A stretch of DNA of 64,000 bases from Psettodes erumei (taxonomy: Eukaryota; Chordata; Actinopteri; Pleuronectiformes; Psettodidae), in assembly GCA_016785225.1 (NCBI GenBank), contig JAFBJZ010000292.1:930001-994000 (forward strand), in the 5' to 3' direction. Positions 1 through 11,900 of this stretch are shown in pieces. The translations under genes were made by a program, and so were the position numbers. The notes beneath the pieces were generated by a model. It made no database searches, had not been told where the DNA came from, and was given only the letters and a program-made list of their open reading frames with translations. Each line of letters starts with the position of its first letter. Position 1 is the first letter of the stretch.

Positions 1-52
1 TTAAAGTTTATAAGCATTCACTCTCCACTATATCTAACAAATGAGGCCAGAA

Positions 53-53
<1 letters not shown>

Positions 54-87
<34 letters not shown>

Positions 88-92
88 GGGGG
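54..92. repeat. (GT)n microsatellite followed by poly-G
   Basis: About 15 uninterrupted GT units run straight into a run of eight or nine G, a common teleost microsatellite type and prone to length variation. Confidence 0.97.
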
Positions 93-1330
93 TATGTCAG
101 TGCTGTCAAGAAAATATTACAAATTGATCAAGACGCAATTACTCTTTTTGGAGGAATTTTCAGCCTTGATCGAGGACTGCACTCTCACAGTGCTTCAACA
201 ATGCTTTTGATTTGAATAGTTGCAAAAAAAACATTGAAAGTTGTAATGGAGTGGAGTTTGCTGTATATTGACTGTTTAGGCAATGCCATCTGAACTGTTA
301 AAGAAAGCAAATAAAACACCTCAGTACTCACTGTGGTATTTTTTTTTCACAGTGACCACCTAGGGCATTTTGAAACAAATGGAGAAGAATTACTTGACCC
401 CGGTGTAACACTGATCTCCATAAAAGGTGCTGCGCATTGTCCACGAAGGACAGAGATGGAGAGAAATGCCGAATATCTTCCACTCCTGGCCTCAGTATCA
501 CTTTTTAACGCAGTGGTAAAATCAAACATTAGTGGCAGGAAGCTCAGGTGTACAGACCCGTGCAGGAGAGAACAGTTATATAATATACAGTGGAGCAGTG
601 CCTCAATGTCAAACAGGAGAGTTTGCTTTTTGGGCAATTGTTCTGTTTTTTCCTCATTTATGTAGACTGAAACAAACACATTGATGCCCTTTGTTATTAT
701 GTTTCTCTTCAGCCGGATTGTATATGTTGAGCTGATAAATTATTTGGCTTTCTCTTATGTGAATCTTGCCTTTATCTATCAATTGTATAAAACAAATGTA
801 CAATATTGTTTAAAATGGGAAACTTGAAGATTTTTATCCAGGTTGCTTTGGCAACACCGAGTAGTTGCTGGTGGTAAAAGCATATGAGTTTTAATTGTTC
901 TGTGAGCAACCATTATTCTTCGAGTCTGACAGCAACAGGGAACAGTGAAAGGAGCTGGTTATGTGGCCAAAGTGATCCATTGTCAAAAAAATGACCATTG
1001 TCAATATATTTTTGATACAAAAACATACTATTGCATTAGGTGCTACACTCCCTAACAAACGACAATGTTGCATTTCCTACTTCAAAATAAAAGTCAGCCC
1101 ATATTTAGCCCATTACATGATTTTAATGTGAAGCTGCAACTGGTTTTTCACTTTGTATTAGCATTCTGTCTGGGAATGTCACCACAGGTGCCCTCTTTAT
1201 AAATCTGCAAATATATAAGTATTGCTATACTTTAATTAGTATGCCATAGGCTCGAGCACTATTGTGTTACCTCATTCTGTGAAAAAAATTTAACAGATTT
1301 AATAGATGCTGATTTAGAATAGAATACAAT

Positions 1331-1700
1331 AGAAACTTTTTATTGATCCCACGATGGGGAAATTTGTGCATTTACCTCAGCTCCAATTACAGGAAAGGAA
1401 ACACGGCAGTTAAATGTGTCACATAAATTAACAGCATTTAAAGGGAACGGTATATACAAAAAAAACCCACTATATACAAACAACAGAGCATACACGGTAT
1501 GCAATTCGGGTGGAGGTTTGTAGAGGTGTTGGGTAAATAGATAAATAAATATGTTTGTCAGCTGTAGGGTGGCAGTGAAGTGACCGAGTGACTCTCAGCG
1601 TCATGATGCGTTGTAGAGTCTAACTGCTGTTGGGATGAATGACCTTAAATGACTGCATTTCATGGTATTTATCAGGCTCGTTGTCTCAGTTGCCAACAAT
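1331..1700 (-). repeat. LINE 3'-end relic, antisense
   Basis: On the plus strand the segment begins actttttattgatcccacga then tggggaaattt. Its reverse complement is the familiar fish non-LTR retrotransposon tail of the form gaaattTCCCC...GGGATCAATAAA, flanked by simple A/T-rich tail sequence. The body to about 1700 is probably the same insertion, but its inner boundary is not defined. The exact LINE clade cannot be told from this end. Confidence 0.6.
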
Positions 1701-2970
1701 AACAGTTAGTATAGGTCAAGGGTTTGAGTGAAAAAATGGATCTTGATTTATGAAAGTTTTTTCACAATAATGTGATTTTCTATTAATATGTGTATTTTTT
1801 TTTATAGATACAGTATATACTGATAATGCATTTTGGTGAGGTGTCTTAGTGCTTTCATTTTATCTGCTCACCACTTTGTCGTCCTCACTTCATGTGCACT
1901 GAGAAGATTTTAAGTAACATGATCATACCTCACTTATTCTAATTTCTTTTCTGTGGTAGCCTTATCTTATGGTGCCTGGTAACTTAACCCCTATACAACT
2001 GCCCCCCTTGTTGACATTGGAACATTGTCTGTAGCTTAATCCTCGCACTGTTCACTTCCACCAGAAAGCCTGTCATTGTCTCTCACGGAGTCTCCTTCAT
2101 GCTAAATCTGCAGTAATGCCAGCACTGTATTGGCAGCCGAGTCCCACGGGGGCTGTGTGCTGCACTACCTTGAGATGTCAGCAGAGCCAGCCCTCTTTTG
2201 GAATTGATCTCTTGGTAATCTTCTCTCTCTCCCCCTGGGTGTCCAAGCAACTTCTAGCTAAGAACGATTAAAGAGTCCTTCACCCGACCCCACACATACC
2301 CTCACGCTGTGCCAGCCCCCTTGACTCTCGTCAGTGGCAGTAGCATCAGTACACATCAGTAATGACACTGCCCCATGGCCTGTCTCCCTTCTCTTTTGTT
2401 AAGGACAGTGAAAGCCTATGGAAATGTGCATCATGTGACCTTTGATGACTCTTTCCCATGAGTAACACGGTCATCATCATTGTTATTGAGATGATATATG
2501 TTCCCTGAATGCCTCAGCTGAAATATGTAGCCACTGTTCACCAGTCAAACAATCGGTCTGTGTTACTTTTACCATTGCTGTGGCCATCATCATTATCACC
2601 ACTGCTGCTCCAACCACAAGCTATTTTAGGAACCGCATAAATAAGTGTAAAAGAGCCAGCTGTAATTACTCTGATCCTTTCTGCACTATCGCTCACTTCA
2701 GCATCATTATACTCGACACTGAAACTTGTTAAGGTTATATCCATGCTGAAATTAACATCTTCATCTTTAATGGCTTCATCTCACTTTCTCATCCCTATTT
2801 ATGAGAGGATCCTTTCTGCTTGACAAACTGGTCTAAAGCACAGGAGGAGGAGGAGATGAAGGAGCACAGCACTTTTTAAGTTTGTGTCAAATTAAAATTA
2901 AGTTTCCTGAAGTATAAAAATATCAGGACAAACATAAGACCATGTTTGTTATGTATGCATGTAAGTGCTT

Positions 2971-3070
2971 AGATAGATAGACACACAGATAGATAATTTA
3001 TTTATCCCATCTTTAGTGCGTTATTTCAGCATGAGCACTATCAAACAAAAAAGAAATATAAAATATTCAG
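2971..3070 (-). repeat. GATA microsatellite plus LINE 3'-end relic
   Basis: agatagatag, a short interruption, then agatagataatttatttatc and ccatctt. Read on the minus strand this is a GGATAAATAAATT tail followed by TATC repeats, the usual structure where a fish LINE ends in a short tandem tail. Confidence 0.6.
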
Positions 3071-4900
3071 TGTGTGAACATTCATCTGGTTGTGATTCTA
3101 TACTATCACCCTATAAGTAATTAGGGCTAATCATTTTTGGCAGGAAAACAAAACCAATGTTCTGTTCTTATCAATCTAAGACATGGGTCATATTTAATTA
3201 CATAAACAACACAGGTTTATTAAAATCAAGAGGGTTTACCCACATGTGAGTATGAATCTATGCCATGATGTGCCACCATTTGACACAATGGCGACATAAG
3301 GAGGATAATTTAAAACAGAACGTATTCTTCCTCTGCTTAACATGAATGTGCTATGCAAATGGAACTGTGTGGCAAATATATATTTGATACAAATGGCTGA
3401 TAAAAGAAAGGACACACAACGTTAATGGCCTTCATTAATACATAACCTCATTTGGCTGTTAGGATGATGGTGGTATTGCCTATAGGGGTTGAGGCATTCA
3501 TTTTGTTGCTTTTTTTGAATGAGTTTTACCTTTTAATTTGTCACCTGGCTGTACTTTGTCATTATTACATATATTGGAAAAGGAACAAGAGTCAACATTT
3601 AACAACTTGGCGACAACCAGGCTTTGACAAGACTTTTTTTTCACTATAAACTGTCCCCTCACCAGCAGTGAGTTGGAACACATTCAGGTCAACAATCAAT
3701 CTTTTCAGTGTAATTCCTGGATTGGTGGGGCCAACAGCCTGAATGATACATAAATGAAGGAACATTACAAGGGCTCTGTGCAAAAGACACATTCAGGTAA
3801 GGAGGACTTGTGCATACATACATGTAAATGCTTTCAAGTGTTTGGCTTTGTTCGGCTTTTGAGTCACACAGTAAATATAGTCCATTTCAAATGGTGACAG
3901 CAGTGCCATGTGTTTTATGTCAACCTTTAATGGCTGGACCAGGAACAGTGACAGAGGTCACATACAGGAGGTCTACAATGTAACGACATACTGATACAGT
4001 GTGTATGCAGGTGTATCTATACTGGGTGACTTCACTGGTGATTAGGTACAGGTGTGGGAAAATGAGCAATGGGAGGAAGAGAAGCAGGAGTCCATGAGCA
4101 ACGTGAGCATGTTACAAAATAAAACAGGGAGTGAACGTATTCAGTCCAGATGGGTCACAAAACCATTTTTATGTGTATGCAGGGCAGTTGTGAGGAATTC
4201 TGGGCCCCCTGAAAGAATATCGGCATGGGCCCCTCTACCCCATTCATTGCCACTTTTTTAACAACTGTGTATTATGATGTTTTTCTTTGTTCTTCTGTTG
4301 GTGCCTGGTGTATAATCACTCTACACATTACATATTACATATTGCGTTTTGTGAATATTAAATGTTACGTTTCATTGGAAAACTAAAGAAGAATACACAA
4401 AACCTAAATGGGCTTACTCAGTAGGCTACCATAGCTCTGCCATTGTATGTGGAGGGCAAGCTCTTTTGAGTAATGTTACCCTTGTCAGGCAAAAACTATT
4501 TTTAAACCATCCAAAAGTCAGTGTAAACTGTCCAAAATTCTTAATTGTCTTTTTGTTATTGTCAGCCATTACGGTGTATTTTATTTTATATCGCTGTGAA
4601 AACAACAACAAATCTTGGAACATTTAACTTTTTTGCATTTTCAAACATCCCACCAATAGCTAACACATTTTTACATGACTACATATGAACACATCATGAT
4701 AACATTATTGACTTTCGCCTAATGCTCATAATTACTGAGTAGAACTTGAATGAGTCATAATACAATTCAATGTAGCCTTGTAACTGAGCGGGTGCTTGGT
4801 GCTTACTGGAGCAGTAATATGTGTGAAACAAACAGTCCGCTGTTGACAGCCTCCAAATTAGTAACATTGTTATCTACACTAGGAATCGTTGCTCCACAAT

Positions 4901-5030
4901 GAACTGGCGACTTGCCCAGAGTGTAGCCCACCTCTCACCCGATGATTGACAGCTAAGGTAAGCTACAGCCCCTGCACCCCATCAGGTACTTGTTACAGAC
5001 AATAAATGATTGAATGAATGAATGAACAAG
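4901..5030 (+). repeat. L2-type LINE/SINE 3' end with (TGAA)n tail
   Basis: The plus strand carries gaactggcgacttgcccaga, gtgtagcccacctctcaccc, then gctaaggtaagctacagccc, and ends in tgaatgaatgaatgaa. This follows the widespread fish motif 'tggcgacctgtccagggtgtaccccgcct...ggctccagccccc' with a tandem tail. It is diverged, so an old insertion. Confidence 0.7.
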
Positions 5031-5055
5031 TAGGTGTTGGTCGGTAGTTTTACTC

Positions 5056-5242
5056 TCACCATTCTTAGAAAAAAAAAATTGATGTCCTGGCCCCCTGCTC
5101 TGTTGCTCCAAGCCCTGGCCTCCCTCTCAAGCCTTTTCTGGTGTCCAGATTTGTGTTTTTTGGGGGCCATCATCTTGATCTCCCTCACTCCCTGCTGGAG
5201 TTTGCTCGCGCTCAATTCAAACCCCAGTGTGGACCAAACCAT
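5056..5242 (-). pseudogene. Possible hAT/ZMYM-type transposase N-terminal remnant
   Basis: The minus-strand frame reads MAPKKHKSGHQKRLEREARA and continues WSNRAGGQDI. The KKxKSGxQKRxER pattern resembles the basic N-terminus of fish hAT-derived (TTF/MYM zinc-finger) transposases. Nothing downstream continues the protein, so at most this is a fragment. No domain is complete, and chance resemblance is possible. Confidence 0.4.
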
Positions 5243-8200
5243 TTTTTAAGAAGGGGTCAAGGGGGTTATTGAAATTATTCAAATTAAAATATTGCATGCT
5301 TTTGTGGCTTTATTTTAGCTTGGATTCATTGCTATGAATATATATATTAGTTAAACCTATACATAATAATTTAGTCATAGAGGTCTGTATCATGGATCTG
5401 TGGAAACAGGCCATTACATGTATGACAGTACTACATGTCTCCCTTGCTGTTAAAATCAGAGCCAGGCAGAGGAATGTGGGAATTTATTCTCTAAACCTGA
5501 AACGTGAGCAAGACCCTTCCTGTTTTTACATTCCTACTTTGCAAAACGCGAAAAGAAATGTCCTTAATTGTGAGGAGTCCAATCATTCTTGTATTGCTAC
5601 ATTTCACTGGAACCCAACCACCGGCACATGAAATCACCCTAATATAGACCATGCAACTGGATAATCACCTCATACCTGAGCAAATTATGTCCGGCAACCT
5701 CAGATGAATAGACACAGTCACAATGGACATGTAGAGAAGCTGAATTATTACCTAAATCATTTTAGCATGCAGCTTTGAAACAGAAACACTCCCTTTATTG
5801 CAGCTTGTCTCAAAAATATTAACCACAGTAGTACATAGAGTATGTCCAAATAAATATCCTCCAACACAGCAGCATGTCATGTATGTTGCGTGATAAAACA
5901 CAATCACCTGCTGTGGTCTATGTAAGCCAACACAGCAGGGGACAATTAACATGCTGACAATGACGCCGCACCCAGCAACAGGAAGTTAAGAAAGGTGCAC
6001 CATGATGTGCAGGGAACACCAACCTGGCAACAACCAGTCATAGTTGTTCTTATTCCTTCATGAAACTGAGGAACAAAGTTGGTACAAGTATTTCAAAAAA
6101 TGGAGAAGAATTTGATCAGCATGGTCAATGGCTTCCAGATTCTCTACATTAAAGATGAAACATGCTACCAGGTCATGAGTTAGAAAAACATTGCAAGAAG
6201 TGCAGTGGGGAATACACTGAGGAAATGCTGCTTTGTCACGTGCCAGTGAAACTGTAACTTTGCAGTTCGCACTCTAGACAACACTGCTCAACACAAAGAT
6301 ACCTGCAGACTTCAGGTCCTTTGTATCTCTACATATGAATACACAGTCACGATCTCTCACCACCCTATTTCCTAGCTTTTCATATGCATCAACAGTCCAG
6401 GAAATCTTCTTCTTATTTGGCACACTTCACCTTCCATACCTTAGCTGCTTGTTCTGTCTGTGCGGCATGTATGCTGTGGTGAAGACCCACTACAAGGAAA
6501 AACATTCCCCCTGCAGCTGTGTGCTCAACTGTCATTGCCATTATTTGCTAACATAGCAAGTAGATTTCTTCCTGGGGAAAAAAAACCTTGTGACCCTCCC
6601 ATTTCTATGGAGCTCCTTAAGGGACATAGATTGAAAAAAATGTGTTTGGGGGGAAAGAGAAAAAGAAAAGATGTGCTTTTCCCGGGATCTAATAAAACTT
6701 ACTCAAGATCTTGCAAAACTTAACTTAGTTCAATGTACCCCTAGGTCACGCTGTAAACAACTGCAACAATGGAGTCACATCCTTTGTGGAGTTTAATAGA
6801 CTTACACTTTAAAATTGGCCTCAAATACAAAGACATGGTTTTTGAATACATCCATGGGTTGTTTCAATCAATGGCAACGAAGTGACCCAGAAGTACAGTG
6901 CCCTGATGAAAGATTTTGTGAGATCCTGCGAATGTTTAGTGAGATCCCAGCAAAAATGAGAAGAAAATGAGAAAAGTACATCTTCTTTTACTACCCTCAT
7001 TTTTTTCCTCTCCATTAAGGGGCTCCATATGTTTTTCCCAATGTGTATATGTTTAAATCTGTTTCTTTTGGCAAATCACTGTAGAGCTATGATGAAAATT
7101 GACCATCATTTGGGCAAGTCTCCCTCTCTCTCTCCCTCCCTTGCGTCCCCTTCAGAATAAAATGGCACAAAGTTCTCCTTATTTGATCCAGTGTTTAGGG
7201 TGTCTTCATCATCATGGAGGTCACATGAAGCATTGGTATGGAAAGCAGCTGATGTGTGTTGTGTGTGAATGTCCAATCATCGCTTTCCTCTATGGTCCAA
7301 AGTTGGTCCATTCTCAACACAGTTTGTATAGGCGTATGGACTAGGGTGCATTCTATGTAACCACAACTGAACAGCTGCAGAAAATATCATCCAAAACTGA
7401 CAAACCAACCTCCCTCTGTATTTTCACATCTCCTCCAAGTGAAAAAAGAGAGAGAAACAAATCCAGAAAAGTTGCCTCAAAAGATTTAAAAGGCATCAAT
7501 CAGGCATTTACATCTGTCAGATTTTGCACACAAAGTACCACCGGGTTTGACAGTCCCCTGAACAAGTTAACCATCTGTACAGCCTGGTAGCATCTGCGCT
7601 CTACTTCTCCTGCTCCTATAGCACAGATATAATGAGCTGGGATGAAGATGGCTGCTGCTCGAGAGTGGGTCAGAACATTAGCCTAAATGTGTCACCAACC
7701 TTAGCCAGCCTTGAGCTCAACCGGCCATATTAAGTATTCAAGAAGTCAACCCCTTCCTATTCTGTCCTGCACTCTTTAATGCGTCACGTCCCCAAAAAGC
7801 ACTCTTCCGTCTCTCTTAACCTCTGGCTCTGTCTCTCTCTTTCTCACTGCCACAGTCTTTGGGATTCTCTCACAAAGTAGTTGTCGCATTCCAAGTGCCG
7901 CCTTAAATCTTGGCCTTGGTTAATTGTACTTTGCCTGCAGCGGGGAAGCTGGCTGTGATTGGGCAGCAGCTGACTACAGCTGGGAGTCATTTCTTTGTGG
8001 GACAGTCCTCCCCATCGTTCCTGTGTTTCTTCTTCAATTCCTAAAAGTTGTAATGATATCAATTGTCAAAACACTTGTCAATGGTAGGTGCAGTTCTGCC
8101 CCTTTTCCATAATGGGGTCTCTTACTCTGAAGCACAAAACATTTTACAAACTGGTATGTATCATAAATAGTACCAGAAGCATTAGATTAACAGCAAAATT

Positions 8201-8841
8201 GAAATCAATCCAGAAAAACCAAACCCTGTAGTTTTGTTAATAAATGAAAATCAGAAAAAAAGAAAAATATTTCAGTATAAAATGTGTATTGTGCCATAAA
8301 TCAGCTTTCCAAGAGACAATGGACCAAAAGCTCTGAAGTACCCTATTTATATTTTATAACAGTATTTATGTTTAGTATGACATTTGTTATTAAAATACAC
8401 AAATTTCTAACATAGACATTCATGATTTACAAAATAAATGTGTAATTCACTTCAATAACATACTTCATAAAAGTATATTCATAATGAATAAATAATACAC
8501 TACTGCTGTTAGCTTCATAGAACAGCAAACCAAACTCAGATATATAAGCAAAATCAAAACATTGTTGCTTATTACAGTTTTCCCCTCGTGAGTTCATGCT
8601 GTCATTCCCTCCAGATTATGTGTCTGACTTGAACAAATAAATTATTTTTTTAAACTATTAATGTGTCAGACCTAATTTTAAAAAGAAATGTAAAAACCTG
8701 TACACAGTTTCTTCTGGTTTGAACGGAGCACAGTATGTGTCAGCAGGGTCCAACATGCACAGGTATAAAGCTTAAAACCATTGTGTCCCGAATGGTAAAA
8801 AATATCCATGATGCAGCCGGTGTGATAATCCAGTCCAGAGT

Positions 8842-8903
8842 TCAGACGACGTACGTGGGGAGTTCTGTGGAGAATTTCACATGTACATGAGGTTTCATAC
8901 ATC
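8842..8903 (-). CDS. sorcs1: sorcs1 terminal coding exon
   Basis: A 62-nt coding part that completes Gly (G|GA) and encodes CMKPHVHVKFSTELPTYVV then TGA at 8842-8844. The acceptor is strong: ctctctctttcctgccatccctcag is a long pyrimidine tract before AG (quoted in part: ccatccctcag). The ending STELPTYVV parallels the STKEIPTYVNV end of mammalian SorCS1 tail variants, which fixes the frame. The preceding CMKPHVHVKF diverges. The terminal YVV could bind PDZ-type partners (inference). Too short for simple ORF detection. Confidence 0.85.
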
Positions 8904-11900
8904 CTGAGGGATGGCAGGAAAGAGAGAGACATAAGTATCAGAAGATATTTAGCACATGAAACAGAGTGAAAGAAAACAGTATAAACTCGTGATAGGTGAT
9001 ACTTTAAACCAGCATAAAGTGGTTTTGACAGTTGAATCATATTTATTTACTCGGCAGACATGGAGCAATATTAGCATTCCTGTTTTGGTCTTCCTTCTTT
9101 TAGCTCTACTTTGGTTTCCACCAGCTCCCGAGAACAATATCTGGATCTTTAGCTTATGCTGTAGCAGGAAATTAGGTTAAAATGAGAATTTGATAGCCAA
9201 AACATCAAAACATTGAGCTAAAAGGGGCTAAAAGAGTCACAGAGCTCATGGTAGCTGCACAGTAAAGTAAAAGAGTAAAAATTCTCTTTGGGTTCTTCTC
9301 TGCAACGAGATACATTAACATAATGCAATAATTTGAGTCTTTACACCTGTAAAAAAAATCACTAGTGCTGCTTTAAAGTGTCTTTTGTTAAAGGAGTCAG
9401 CTTCAAAGAAGTTCAATAGAAACGTTAGACAATGGAAATTGTAAATTGCAAATAATGTGGAAATAAATTATGTGAAATTGTAAATTGTAAATAATGTGGA
9501 TTAAGTTTGAAATTGGATGAAAGTAGAGGATTAAGCATGAAAAGCCGCTGTTAAAGTGAGAGTACCTGTACATTTTTAAAAGAAACCGATGTAGCTACAG
9601 ATTAAAATCCCAACGTGGTGCTAAATGCTAAAACATAGTGTAACAGAAGCAAAAGAAGTGAGAGTTATCAAACTCAGGCGCAGGCAGGATATGACATATG
9701 AGAATATACAGACAGGCAACTCGTTATAGGAATACCATGAATATATGTGTGGAGAGATGAATAGACTGATGAATATGAAAATCATATGAATCATATGGAA
9801 CGGTCACTAGATCCCAACCCAGCTGACCACCTGTCTGTGGACTGCAGTTGGTGTGAGGGCTTTTGGAGTTACAGCACCTTTCTAAGACATTTTAGGTGGG
9901 TCTGGTTTCCTTTCATTTGTCGCTCATCTGTATTCTCACATGTTTAAAGAGCGACAGCACAGAGGAGAACATTGCATTAATTGTGAAGCTTATACACAAT
10001 GGTACTTTCCATTGTAATCATTTTTGCTTAGCTCTCATTCAGCCCCTGATTGGACCATTTCACTTCTGAGAAACACACAAAAAAAGCACAGGATGAGTCT
10101 TATGCAACAACCATTTTGGTATGAAATAAGCAATGGAGAAATAAAAAAAAGTCACTAACACGTGAGAATAAAACCAGAATGGATTCTGTGTTTACCGATG
10201 GGCCGTGAGTTAAACTCTGTGTCCAGAATCTCCAAAGAATGCACCAAGTCCCGCTGTGAGCTGGGCGTGGCCTCTGTGGGATTAGCTGGACTCATCATTT
10301 CTTGTTCTTTTTCATTCTGCATCTGCGCATAGACGTTGAGGCCTGGGATCTTCCTTGAGAAAAGATTTACAGTGAGGCAAAGGGATAAAGACAACAGCCT
10401 AGCTAAAACAAAAAGACAGCAAGAACACAAGCAACTCTCGTGACCATGTGCAACCAACCAACACTGCTTGTACTGATTATACAATAAAGCACATTTGCAT
10501 GTAAATCAGCCTCAACACAAATACTGAAGGCAATGAGGTCTGTAAAGTTTTATTATGTCTGCTCATGACCCTTTTTGCTCTTTTCTTTCTGAAACTGCAC
10601 CTCGGCGAGGAGACATCATTTAGCATTTGAGAAAGGTCAACTGCCCCCGTTCAAAGGGCTTAATATTGATAGCGGCTAAAGGCCGACTGACATTTGACAA
10701 AAGAATTTCCACGGGCTCCCCACAGATGTGTGGGAGGAGTCAATCCTCCTCCGAGGAGGGCCGGGTGTGCCCGGTGCCAACATTTGACAGGCAGCTATCA
10801 ACCTCCTCCACTGCCTCACTGGGGCAGCCTTCTGTTTACTGAGCTGTCAGGATGCATCGACACCTTTCACCACCTCCCCATCACGTAGAGCGTGACAACT
10901 CTATTGACATGACATTTCATGAACACTTTACCTCTTGAATTTGTAGATGACAAATACAGCTAAACCCACAACCACTACTGATAGCAGCATTAGCATGGCA
11001 GAGCCACTGTGGTTCTCACTGGTGTCCACTAGGGGTGCTGTGGAGACAGGGAGACAAGATTGTGGAGAATCAACAAACCCTTTAGCTAACACCACGTGTA
11101 CTTCCACCCAGCTGAATCAGAACAGGGTAGTTGACACCTATGTGAATCATACATGAATCATTTTGATGTACAGTAGAGTGGACTTCTCTTACTCTTTATC
11201 TTATAAGCCCCTTTAGGACAGTAGCAGCATCCCCAATAGGAAGAGGCACACATACTTGTAACGATGCTCACTCTCTGAATGTCTCTGTGTAGCTACATGG
11301 TGGGAGCCAATCAGACACAGGGTTGGGGTAATTAGTAGTGACTGTCCACTGTATGTTGGTGTCCTGATACTTTATTTTCTGTGCCACTTACTACAGGAAG
11401 TACAAAAGCCCTATAAGAATACACATGCCGCTGCATTGGTTTACCTGCTGACAGGTGGGCTGCATACACAGTGACTTGGACCCCCGGCCGCAACGTGAAC
11501 TGGACAAGATTTTGATTCAGGGCGCTGAGCAAAACCTCAGAAAGCTGTTGGGACACCCAGAAAGGTATAATATGAGCAACATAGTAAACCGTAAATATAT
11601 GAATCACTGCTGAGGAAGGTCATTACCAAGATTATCAAATGTTTGGTTTTGATTTGTTATTATTTTTTTAACTGACTTGTTTTAACTAATTAATGAAAAA
11701 CATATATAATTACATATAATTAAAACTACCAAAACGCTTGGTGGTCCCAGTCTGGAAGCTTGGCCTTACCAGTAAATTGCAAGATAAATCTGAAAGGTCA
11801 AGATCTGAGTACCAAGATCGGAAGGATGAATAAAAAAACATTTAAAACACAATATACATATACATTTTTTGTGACTATTGCTCCTTAGGGACAACAGGCG

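Larger units (their letters stand above)
1..8841. other. 3' flank of sorcs1 (3' UTR and intergenic)
   Basis: No exon or RNA gene is recognised here. The first part below 8842 should be sorcs1 3' UTR. I see no minus-strand AATAAA between 8100 and 8842; a weak ATTAAA lies at 7775-7780, so the polyadenylation site is undetermined. The rest is AT-rich DNA with LINE 3'-end relics (1331, 2971, 4901), a GT microsatellite at the left edge and a possible hAT zinc-finger remnant near 5056-5242. Open frames in this stretch have no recognisable homology. Confidence 0.6.

Noticed and set aside
3500..3560. Possible Tc1 family tail (ttttaatttgtcacctggct)
   Set aside because: The match is to about 20 bases only, with no supporting flank.
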